Source: JBHIET01 sp046760785 (lineage in GTDB: Bacteria > Chloroflexota > Anaerolineae > B4-G1). From it: DNA of 19,289 nt. Below are positions 8,104 through 14,719 of this stretch, piece after piece. Location: assembly GCA_046760785.1 (NCBI GenBank), contig JBHIET010000067.1, positions 1-19,289 on the forward strand. Direction: 5' to 3'. The translations under genes were made by a program, and so were the position numbers. The notes below the pieces were generated by a model. That model was not told the origin of the DNA. It made no database searches and saw only the letters and a program-made list of their open reading frames with translations. Within the stretch, counting starts at the first letter, position 1; each line of letters opens with the position of its first letter.

Positions 8104-8122
8104 GAAGTGGGCAAGCCCCACT
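8104..8122 (+). terminator. Terminator-like hairpin in the nusA leader
   Basis: AAGTGGG (8104-8110) pairs with CCCACTT (8116-8122) around a 5-nt loop. It is followed directly by an A/T-only run (TTTTATTTATAT from 8121). It lies between the promoter and nusA, so read-through is needed to express the operon. This is the arrangement of an attenuator. Confidence 0.55.
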
Positions 8123-8132
8123 TTTATTTATA

Positions 8133-8184
8133 TACGGCCGCCAGGCCGTAACATTCGCCGTCTCGGGGTTTCGAAATGCCGAGA
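8133..8184 (+). promoter_or_regulatory. Two further hairpins in the nusA leader
   Basis: ACGGCC (8133-8138) pairs with GGCCGT (8143-8148). A longer hairpin pairs TCTCGG (8161-8166) with CCGAGA (8179-8184), continued by GTTT/AAAT across a TCGA loop. Together with the preceding terminator-like hairpin they make a heavily structured leader, which may be a regulator or protein-binding site. I see no match to a known riboswitch. Confidence 0.5.
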
Positions 8185-8227
8185 GTGAATGTCTGGTACA
8201 CTGCGTACCGCTGGTGGGGGAAGGATA

Positions 8228-10195
8228 ATGAAGTCGGATTTCTTATTGGCGTTCAACCAAATCTGCAGCGAACGCGGGCTGTCCAGAGAAGTTGTGCTCG
8301 AAGCCTTGCAGATGGCCCTGGTGTCCGCCTATCGCCGTGACATCGGTGGCAATACGAATCAAAATGTCACCGCCCAGGTTGATCTGGAGACCGGCAAGGC
8401 ACGCATCTTCGTTGAAAAACAGGTCGTAGAGGAAGTTACTGATCCTGACCTAGAGATTGCCCTAGCAGATGCGTGTGCTCTTCAACCCGGCGTCGAAGTA
8501 GAAGACGTGGTGATGATCGAGAACACGCCCAAGGACTTCGGTCGTATCGCGGCGCAGGCTGCCAAGCAGATCATCCTACAACGCATCCGCGAGGCAGAAC
8601 GGGACGCACGGTACGCACACTACGTCCAACAGGAGGGGGAGATCGTCCACGGCACAGTGCAGAGTATCACGCCTCAGACAGTGACCCTGCATCTTGAAGG
8701 CACTGAGGCGATCTTGCCGCGCAGCCAGCAGGTGCCTGGCGAGCGTTATGGCCTTCATCAGCGTCTGCGAGCCTACGTGCTGGAAGTCCGCAAAACTGGC
8801 CGTGGCCCACAGATCGTCGTCTCGCGCAGCCACAAGAACATGCTGCGCCGTCTGCTGGAACTGGAGGTGCCCGAGATTTTCAACGGAGCGGTCGAGATTA
8901 AATCCATCGCCCGCGAGGCAGGATCTCGCTCCAAAGTGGCCGTAGCCGCCCGCCAACCTGGCGTGGACCCGGTGGGAGCCTGCGTTGGTATGCGTGGCGT
9001 GCGCATCCAGTCCATTGTCAACGAGCTGGGTGGGGAGAAGATTGACATTATCGAGTGGAGCCCTGACGTGGCTACTTTCATCGCCAAGGCACTCAGCCCG
9101 GCCAAGGTGTTGAGCGTGCAATTAGAGGAAGACCCGGTTGAGGGAAAGACCGCCAGCGTGGTCGTGCCTGACGACCAACTCTCGCTGGCCATTGGGCGGG
9201 CTGGGCAGAATGCCCGCTTGTCGGCAAAACTCACCAGTTGGCGTATTGACATTCAGGGAGTTACAGAGGCTGCCGCCTGGGCATTGCGCCAGGTGAACGA
9301 AGACCCCAACGTTTTGCCCGCGCTGGGACCAGTAGCGGAGTTGCTTCCCACAGTCGCCAATATCCTGCGGCAGCATGAGCAGGAGAGTCTACCTTATAGC
9401 AGCGAAGAACTGCTGACTATGCGGCAAGTGATCGAAGGGGTTGGGGGTTACTATACTTCAATCCGCGACGCTGAACGCGCGCGTCTTATGGCAGAGGAGG
9501 CAGCCCGCCGTGCGACCATCAAAGCCGCCGAGGCTGAGCGCCGAGCGGCTATCGAGGCTGCCCTTGCCCTCATCCCACCCCGTGCCTACGAGATTCCTCT
9601 GGCCGAGATGGGCCTGAGCACCCGTGTGCTGAGCCACTTGGAGCGAGCCGGGGTGACGAACGTCGGGGACGTGATGGAACGACTGGCCGAGGGGGACGAG
9701 GGGCTGTTGAAACTGGACGGCATTGGTCCCAAGAGCCTGGCCGAGGTTAAGCAATGCATCGAAGCGTTGGCGTTACCCGAGGTAGTAGAGGAAGGCGCAC
9801 CCGAGGAGGAGCCCGCCGCCAAAGTGGAGGTGAAGGCAGAGGTTGAGGTGGAAGCAGAAGTAACACCGCCTGCCGGACCGACACCGGAGGCACCAGCCGT
9901 AGCAATGGAGGTGGCTGTGCCAGAGGCCCCATCGGAAGTGACAGCGCCTGAGGCTGTTGAAGAAACACCGCCAGAGGAGGCTGTAGCCGAAGAGGTCTTA
10001 GTAATAGCGGAGATCTCAGAACTCATCCTCGATGAGGAAGAGGAGGGAATGGAGGCCAAATTCGAGGAGGAACGCAAGCGGAGTCGCCGTCGCCGCCGAG
10101 AACTGATCTACGACGAGGAGACGGGCGAGCTTGTCGCGCATCGCCGGCGCAAGAGGTACGAGGACGGCGACGAGTGGAGCGAGTACCTGGAGTAG
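8228..10195 (+). CDS. nusA: Transcription termination/antitermination factor NusA, extended C-terminus
   Basis: NusA binds RNA polymerase and nascent RNA, and affects pausing, termination and antitermination. The protein has 655 residues, long for the family. The NusA N-terminal domain (about 1-125) is followed by an S1 domain (about 135-200, with GEIVHGTVQSITPQTVTLHL) and two KH domains (about 205-345, with DPVGACVGMRGVRIQSIVNE and LSLAIGRAGQNARLSAKLT). After a helical linker comes a helix-hairpin-helix segment (about 440-510, with MGLSTRVLSHLERAGVTNVG and LDGIGPKSLAEVK), resembling the RNAP alpha C-terminal domain or NusA acidic repeats. A Glu/Ala/Pro/Val low-complexity tail and a basic end rich in Arg follow. 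The ATG at 8228 is preceded by GGGGGAAGG; an in-frame ATG at 8189 has no comparable site. It leads the translation operon, but rimP is not upstream. Confidence 0.95.
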   Translation: MKSDFLLAFNQICSERGLSREVVLEALQMALVSAYRRDIGGNTNQNVTAQVDLETGKARIFVEKQVVEEVTDPDLEIALADACALQPGVEVEDVVMIENTPKDFGRIAAQAAKQIILQRIREAERDARYAHYVQQEGEIVHGTVQSITPQTVTLHLEGTEAILPRSQQVPGERYGLHQRLRAYVLEVRKTGRGPQIVVSRSHKNMLRRLLELEVPEIFNGAVEIKSIAREAGSRSKVAVAARQPGVDPVGACVGMRGVRIQSIVNELGGEKIDIIEWSPDVATFIAKALSPAKVLSVQLEEDPVEGKTASVVVPDDQLSLAIGRAGQNARLSAKLTSWRIDIQGVTEAAAWALRQVNEDPNVLPALGPVAELLPTVANILRQHEQESLPYSSEELLTMRQVIEGVGGYYTSIRDAERARLMAEEAARRATIKAAEAERRAAIEAALALIPPRAYEIPLAEMGLSTRVLSHLERAGVTNVGDVMERLAEGDEGLLKLDGIGPKSLAEVKQCIEALALPEVVEEGAPEEEPAAKVEVKAEVEVEAEVTPPAGPTPEAPAVAMEVAVPEAPSEVTAPEAVEETPPEEAVAEEVLVIAEISELILDEEEEGMEAKFEEERKRSRRRRRELIYDEETGELVAHRRRKRYEDGDEWSEYLE

Positions 10196-10202
10196 CGACT
10201 GT

Positions 10203-10562
10203 ATGGGCAGGCAATCTCGGCGTCGTAAGCATGTGCCACAACGTACCTGTGTTGCTTGCCGCACAGTGCGGCCCAAGCGGGAATTGGTGCGCATCGTGCG
10301 GCCTTCTCCGACCGGGGCCGAGGGCGCGGTGATGGTGGACGAGACGGGCAAGCGCAGCGGGCGCGGGGCTTACCTCTGCCGTCAGCGCGACTGCTGGGAG
10401 ACAGCGCTGGCACGACGGCAACTGGAGCGGGCGCTGAAGGTGACGTTGACAGCTAAAACCGAAGCCCGGTTACGAGAGTACGCGGCCGGACTGCCCCAAC
10501 TCCCGGCAACAGAGGCCGAGAAGGGCGAGGAGGCAGCGGGGGGAGCGAGTACAGATGAATGA
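10203..10562 (+). CDS. ylxR: YlxR/RnpM family RNA-binding protein
   Basis: A 119-residue basic protein of the YlxR (DUF448) family, reported elsewhere to bind RNA and modulate RNase P. The family signatures PQRTCVACRTVRPKRELVRI and KRSGRGAYLCRQRDCWETAL are both present, the latter including the GRGAYLC block. The final ~25 residues are acidic and low in complexity. It begins 7 nt after the nusA stop and overlaps infB by 8 nt, its usual position between these genes. No gene for an L7Ae-like protein lies between ylxR and infB, as occurs in some Firmicutes. Confidence 0.93.
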   Translation: MGRQSRRRKHVPQRTCVACRTVRPKRELVRIVRPSPTGAEGAVMVDETGKRSGRGAYLCRQRDCWETALARRQLERALKVTLTAKTEARLREYAAGLPQLPATEAEKGEEAAGGASTDE

Positions 10563-12438
10563 ACAAGTACAGACACAGACTTCGGCGAGCGCTTCGGCTG
10601 AGGACGTTCGGTTGAGCTCAGTCGAAGCCCTCAGCGTCGAAGCCTCAGTCGAGCCGGAAAAGCAAGTAGTCGAGATCCCAGAGTTCCTGACGGTGCGCCG
10701 CTTGGCGGAACTGATGGACGTCAGCCCTATCGTCGTGATCAAAGAATTGATGAACTCCGGCGTGATGGCAAACATCAACCAGCAGATTGATTACGAGACA
10801 GCTGCCATTGTAGCCCAGGAGATGGGATTCGAGCCCAGGGAAGAGACTCCGATCCTGTCTGAAGAGATCGCTGAAGAGGGACCGGCGCTGCTCTGGGAAC
10901 GTCTTTATGCCGGCGAAGACCCAGCGAAGCTCAAGCCACGCCCTCCGGTTGTCACCGTCCTGGGCCACGTGGACCACGGTAAGACATCGCTGCTGGACGC
11001 CATCCGCCACACCGACGTGGTGGGCAGCGAGGCTGGAGGGATCACGCAGCACATTGGGGCCTACCAGATCGAACACGACAAACACAGTATCACGTTCCTC
11101 GATACTCCGGGGCATGAGGCTTTTACCGCGATGCGCGCCCGCGGTGCTCACACCACCGACATAGCCGTGTTAGTCGTGGCCGCCGATGACGGCGTGATGC
11201 CCCAAACCATCGAAGCTATCAACCACGCCCGTGCTGCCCGCATCCCCATCGTCATTGCCCTCAACAAAGTGGATAAGCCCACCGCCCAGCCAGAATTGGT
11301 AAAGCAACAGCTAGCCGAGATGGACCTGGCTCCCGACGATTGGGGAGGGACCACGCTGTGCGTCCCCGTCTCGGCCAAGCAGGAAACTGGCCTGGACGAC
11401 CTGCTCGAGGCCATCCTGCTCGTCACGGATTCTATTGACATCCAGGCCAACCCCGACCGGCCCGCAGTGGGCACGATACTGGAGGGGCGGCTGGAGCGTA
11501 CTCGTGGCGCGACCGCCACCGTGCTGGTGCAGAACGGCACGTTGCGTGTGGGCGACACTGTGGTGGCTGGCCTGACCCATGGCCGCGTGCGCCAGATGCT
11601 CGACGAGGCCGGGCGTCCCATTCGGGAAGCCTTGCCCTCGACACCGGCTATGATTCTGGGTCTCTCCGGCGTGCCCAAAGCGGGGGAATTGTTCAAGGTC
11701 GTGCCAGATGAGCGCACTGCGCGGACCATCGTCGCCAGGCGCAAGGAAGAATTGGAAGCCAAAGCCTCTGTCCCTGTCAGGGCCTTCACCCTCGACGACT
11801 TCTCCAGCCGCATCCAGGCCGGACAGGCCAAGGAACTCAACTTGATTGTCAAGACCGACGTCCAGGGTTCCATCGAGCCCATCGTCAGCTCGCTGGAAAA
11901 ACTGAGCAGCGAGGATCTGAAGGTCAATGTCATACACGCCGCTGCAGGCAACATCAATGAATCGGACGTCAACCTGGCCATTGCCTCACGTGCTATCGTC
12001 ATCGGTTTCCAGGTGCACCCCGACCCGGCAGCCCGCCGCCTGGCGGAAAGTGAGGGCGTGGATATCCGCACCTATGACATCATATACAAACTGGTGGATG
12101 AGGTGAATAAGGCCCTCAAGGGACTGTTGGAGCCGACTTACGTGGACGTGGTGGTAGGCGAAGCCGAGGTACGGGCTACCTTCAATATTCCCAAGGTCGG
12201 CGTCGTGGCCGGCTGCTACATCCGCCAGGGAGAAGCGCGGCGCAACGCCCGTGCACGGGTCATCCGAGGTGAGGAACAGCTCTACGACGGCCACGTCGCC
12301 TCGCTCAAGCGCTTCGACAAGGACGTGCGTGAGGTGCGAACGGGCTTCGAGTGCGGCGTGGGACTGGAGGGTTTCCAGGACTTTGCCACGGGTGACGTGA
12401 TTCACTTTTACGTGAAGGAGCGGCAAGAAGCTACGTGA
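10555..12438 (+). CDS. infB: Translation initiation factor IF-2
   Basis: A GTPase that brings initiator tRNA to the 30S subunit and promotes subunit joining. It has 627 residues, a short form lacking the long N-terminal extension of enterobacterial IF-2. A single IF2-N domain (about 42-95, LTVRRLAELMDVSPIVVIKE) precedes the G domain: G1 GHVDHGKTS at 137, G2 around EAGGITQHIG, G3 DTPGHEAF at 183, G4 NKVDK at 237, G5 VSAKQ. Domains II, III and IV follow, ending in GFECGVGLEGFQDFATGDVI. Residues 9-34 are encoded by a palindromic repeat also found in pheT and lie ahead of the first domain, where extra sequence is likely tolerated. The ATG overlaps the end of ylxR by 8 nt and has a G-rich ribosome binding site 10 nt upstream. 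Confidence 0.97.
   Translation: MNEQVQTQTSASASAEDVRLSSVEALSVEASVEPEKQVVEIPEFLTVRRLAELMDVSPIVVIKELMNSGVMANINQQIDYETAAIVAQEMGFEPREETPILSEEIAEEGPALLWERLYAGEDPAKLKPRPPVVTVLGHVDHGKTSLLDAIRHTDVVGSEAGGITQHIGAYQIEHDKHSITFLDTPGHEAFTAMRARGAHTTDIAVLVVAADDGVMPQTIEAINHARAARIPIVIALNKVDKPTAQPELVKQQLAEMDLAPDDWGGTTLCVPVSAKQETGLDDLLEAILLVTDSIDIQANPDRPAVGTILEGRLERTRGATATVLVQNGTLRVGDTVVAGLTHGRVRQMLDEAGRPIREALPSTPAMILGLSGVPKAGELFKVVPDERTARTIVARRKEELEAKASVPVRAFTLDDFSSRIQAGQAKELNLIVKTDVQGSIEPIVSSLEKLSSEDLKVNVIHAAAGNINESDVNLAIASRAIVIGFQVHPDPAARRLAESEGVDIRTYDIIYKLVDEVNKALKGLLEPTYVDVVVGEAEVRATFNIPKVGVVAGCYIRQGEARRNARARVIRGEEQLYDGHVASLKRFDKDVREVRTGFECGVGLEGFQDFATGDVIHFYVKERQEAT
10580..10655 (+). repeat. In-frame palindromic repeat element, infB copy
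   Basis: Bases 10580-10621 differ from pheT 5923-5964 at one position, and 10635-10655 differ from 5987-6007 at one position. The middle is shorter than in pheT. The reading frame is the same as in pheT, giving SASASAEDVRLSS in both proteins and ending in EASVEP here against EASLEP there. The terminal inverted repeat is less perfect than in pheT. Confidence 0.85.
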
Positions 12439-12466
12439 CAAACCTCAAACCCCAAACGCCAAACCT
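12439..12466 (+). repeat. Four tandem 7-bp repeats between infB and rbfA
   Basis: The units are CAAACCT, CAAACCC, CAAACGC and CAAACCT, starting directly after the infB stop codon. A partial fifth unit (CAA) runs into the rbfA ATG at 12469. The array fills the whole gap and contains no Shine-Dalgarno sequence. Confidence 0.9.
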
Positions 12467-12468
12467 CA

Positions 12469-12840
12469 ATGGGTAAGAAATATCAACGCCGGGTCTCCGA
12501 CCTGATACGCACTCATCTGACAAATCTGTTGGAGCGGAAAGCCAACGACCCGCGCCTGCAGATGGTCACCATCACCGATGTGGTAGTCACGTCCGACACC
12601 CTCCGCGCCGACGTGTACTTCAGCGTGCTGGGCGGAGCTGAGGTACAAGCGGAGGCGCAGGCCGGACTAAAAAGCGCGGCCGGCTGGCTACGGCGTGAGT
12701 TGGGTCGCCGACTGCGCTTGCGCAGTACCCCGCAACTGGCCTTCCACTACGACCCCTCGCTGGAACACGGTGAACACATCGCCAGCATCCTCGACGAATT
12801 GGGATTCAGTGAAGAAGAACACGATACTGGAGCAAGCTAG
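12469..12840 (+). CDS. rbfA: Ribosome-binding factor A
   Basis: A 30S maturation factor acting on the 5' region of 16S rRNA. The 123-residue length is typical. Recognisable blocks are RRVSDLIRTHLTNLLERKAND, PRLQMVTITDVVVTSDTLRA and DVYFSVLG at the N-terminal half, then LRRELGRRLRLRSTPQLAFH and DPSLEHGEHIASILDEL near the end, consistent with the KH-like RbfA fold. It lies 30 nt after infB, across a tandem heptamer array, with no visible ribosome binding site. Translation may depend on coupling to infB or on a leader-independent mode. Its 3' end overlaps the DHH gene by 32 nt. Confidence 0.95.
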   Translation: MGKKYQRRVSDLIRTHLTNLLERKANDPRLQMVTITDVVVTSDTLRADVYFSVLGGAEVQAEAQAGLKSAAGWLRRELGRRLRLRSTPQLAFHYDPSLEHGEHIASILDELGFSEEEHDTGAS

Positions 12841-13792
12841 CCAACTGATCCAATCAGCTCACTGCCCCCTGCTGATATGTCACGTCGTTCCCGACGGAGA
12901 CGCCATCAGCAGTCTGACGGGCCTGGGCCGGGCCTTACGTCAGATGGGCCTGGAACCAACCATGGCCTGCTCAGACCCCATCCCCGCCCGCTTCAACTAC
13001 ATCCCCGGCGTCGAGGCCATCGTGCAAGACGTCAGTGCTCCCTTCGACCTCGTCGTCTCCCTCGACTGCTCCGACCTGGAGAGACTGGGCCACTTTCCAC
13101 AGATACCGGCTTTCGGGAGCACGCCGCTGCTCAACATTGACCACCATATCACCAACTTGAATTTCGGCCACGTTAACCTGGTGGACCCCCACGCCTCATC
13201 CACCGCCGAACTCGTGCTGCGGCTGCTCGAATATATGACCGTCCCGCTTGACGCCGAACTGGCCACAGCCTTGCTAGCTGGTATCGTCACCGACACGCGC
13301 GGCTTTCGCACAAGCAACGTCACCGTCCAGGTGATGGAGACCGCACTGCGGTTGATGAAGGCCGGAGCCTCACTCCCTCACATCACGCATCACAGCCTTG
13401 GCTGCCGTTCCGCTGCTGCCATCCATCTGTGGGGGATGGCGCTGGCCCAGTTGCAGACCCAGGACCGCGTGATCTGGACCAGTATCCCGCTGGCGATGCG
13501 CCGTGCGGCGGGTCACGCCGGTAACAGCGACGCCGGACTGGCCAGTTTCCTCGTCAGCGCCGACGATGCCGACGTCGCTATTGTCTTCATCGAGCGGGAG
13601 GACGGCTCCATCGAGGTCGGATTACGCGCCGCGCCCGGCTTCGATGTCGCGCAGGTGGCACTCCAGTTCGGCGGCGGCGGTCACGCTCTCGCCGCTGGCT
13701 GCAACCTCCCTGGACCGCTGGAGGAAGCCCAGGCCCGCGTGCTAGCCGCCCTCCAGGCCGACTTGGCCCGCCAGCGCCACAACCATGTCTGA
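12809..13792 (+). CDS. nrnA: DHH/DHHA1 phosphoesterase, NrnA-like (nanoRNase/pAp phosphatase)
   Basis: A predicted cytoplasmic hydrolase of very short RNAs and/or 3'-phosphoadenosine 5'-phosphate. The product has 327 residues with the expected metal-binding motifs: HVVPDGDA (25-32), SLDCSD (84-89), IDHHITN (DHH at 111-113) and GIVTDTRGF. The DHHA1 signature FGGGGHALAAG is near residues 287-297. No ATG fits well; a GTG at 12809, inside the end of rbfA, matches where homology begins. The frame is open from 12695, but the added residues look like a shadow of rbfA. The gene's position between rbfA and truB is standard. The family is certain; the substrate preference is inferred from family and context. 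Confidence 0.9.
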   Translation: MKKNTILEQASQLIQSAHCPLLICHVVPDGDAISSLTGLGRALRQMGLEPTMACSDPIPARFNYIPGVEAIVQDVSAPFDLVVSLDCSDLERLGHFPQIPAFGSTPLLNIDHHITNLNFGHVNLVDPHASSTAELVLRLLEYMTVPLDAELATALLAGIVTDTRGFRTSNVTVQVMETALRLMKAGASLPHITHHSLGCRSAAAIHLWGMALAQLQTQDRVIWTSIPLAMRRAAGHAGNSDAGLASFLVSADDADVAIVFIEREDGSIEVGLRAAPGFDVAQVALQFGGGGHALAAGCNLPGPLEEAQARVLAALQADLARQRHNHV

Positions 13793-14711
13793 CGGAATCC
13801 TCAACCTCAACAAGCCACGTGGCCCAACCTCCCATGACGTCGTAGACCGCATCCGCGCGTTGACCGGCGTCCGCCGCGTGGGCCACGCTGGCACGCTCGA
13901 TCCGCTGGCGACCGGTGTGCTGCTCATCTGCATCGGGCGGGCCACCCGTGTGGCCGAGTACCTGATGACCGAGCAGAAGGCCTACCTCGCTCGTGTGCGG
14001 CTTGGCATCAGCACCGATACTTATGACGCCGAGGGACAGATAGTGGCAGAGGCACCGGTCAAGGTGGGACGCACTCAGGTTGAGGCGGCACTGGCACGTT
14101 TCCGTGGTGAGATTACACAGGTGCCGCCGATGTATTCGGCGGTCAAATACCGGGGCACGCCGCTGCACCGGCTGGCCCGCCGGGGTCTCGAGGTGAAGCG
14201 CGAGCCGCGCCAGGTCGAGGTCTTTCGGCTGGAGTTAACCGCCTGGGAGCCGCCGGAGTACACGCTGGAGGTGACCTGCTCGCCGGGGACCTACGTGCGT
14301 GCGTTGGCGCACGATCTGGGACAGGCTCTCGGCTGTGGGGCCCACCTCACAGCTCTTACCCGGTTGGCAAGCGGTGAATTCCGCCTGGAGGACGGTGTCG
14401 CGTTGGAGGAATTTGCCCAGGCCGCCGCTGAGGGTCGCTGGTCTGACCTGTTGCACCCGCTAGACGCGGCGCTGACCCGCTTCCCGGCGCTGCACCTGGG
14501 TGCAGACGCAGCGCGACGGATCTGTTCGGGACAGGCGATTACTTTTCCCTCTCCCCTCTGCAAAGGAGGGGGGATGGCCCGTGCCTATGGGCCTGATGAG
14601 ACTTTCCTTGCACTCGTGAATTACGACCCGGCAGCCGAGGTCTGGCGGCCTCATAAGGTATTCTGCACACGTCGCCCTGAGCGCGTCGAAGGGCCGGAGC
14701 GCCTTCTCTGA
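13785..14711 (+). CDS. truB: tRNA pseudouridine(55) synthase
   Basis: This enzyme makes pseudouridine 55 in the T-loop of most tRNAs. The 308-residue protein starts with the classic MSDGILNLNKPRGPTSHDVV. The catalytic motif VGHAGTLDPLATGVL follows, with the nucleophile Asp39. Further TruB blocks are PPMYSAVKYRGTPLHRLARR and CSPGTYVRALAHDLGQALG, then a C-terminal PUA-like RNA-binding region ending FLALVNYDPAAEVWRPHKVF. Two repeat sequences affect the C-terminal part: one adds FPSPLCKGGGM (about 253-263) between the segments AITF and ARAYGPDE, and another encodes the last residues (RRPERVEGPERLL). The catalytic core is untouched. The ATG overlaps the DHH gene by 8 nt, and ribF starts 8 nt after the stop. 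Confidence 0.96.
   Translation: MSDGILNLNKPRGPTSHDVVDRIRALTGVRRVGHAGTLDPLATGVLLICIGRATRVAEYLMTEQKAYLARVRLGISTDTYDAEGQIVAEAPVKVGRTQVEAALARFRGEITQVPPMYSAVKYRGTPLHRLARRGLEVKREPRQVEVFRLELTAWEPPEYTLEVTCSPGTYVRALAHDLGQALGCGAHLTALTRLASGEFRLEDGVALEEFAQAAAEGRWSDLLHPLDAALTRFPALHLGADAARRICSGQAITFPSPLCKGGGMARAYGPDETFLALVNYDPAAEVWRPHKVFCTRRPERVEGPERLL
14550..14575 (+). repeat. In-frame pyrimidine/purine palindrome in truB
   Basis: CCCCTC (14553-14558) pairs with GAGGGG (14566-14571) around TGCAAAG, with pyrimidines to the left and purines to the right. It is read as PSPLCKGGG in the PUA-region linker. It resembles the repeat in ribF 200 bp downstream. Confidence 0.65.
14675..14693 (+). repeat. Short palindromic repeat forming the end of truB
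   Basis: CCCTGAGCGCGTCGAAGGG is a 19-nt sequence with CCCT/AGGG ends. It is related in style (CTGAG and TCGAAG words) to the pheT and infB elements. It encodes most of the residues after VFCTRR in TruB. Whether it is a true family member needs a genome-wide comparison. Confidence 0.45.
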
Positions 14712-14719
14712 GTTTGACA

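Noticed and set aside
8176..8335. Short upstream open frame in the nusA leader starting at 8176
   Set aside because: It overlaps nusA in another frame, has no ribosome binding site, and its ATG is in the third leader hairpin.
9780..10010. Repetitive Glu/Ala/Val codons in nusA as a possible tandem repeat array
   Set aside because: The DNA shows no fixed repeat unit; it is a low-complexity acidic protein segment.
12695..12808. Upstream ATG start for the DHH phosphoesterase
   Set aside because: The extra residues are an out-of-frame reading of rbfA and do not resemble the start of NrnA-like proteins.
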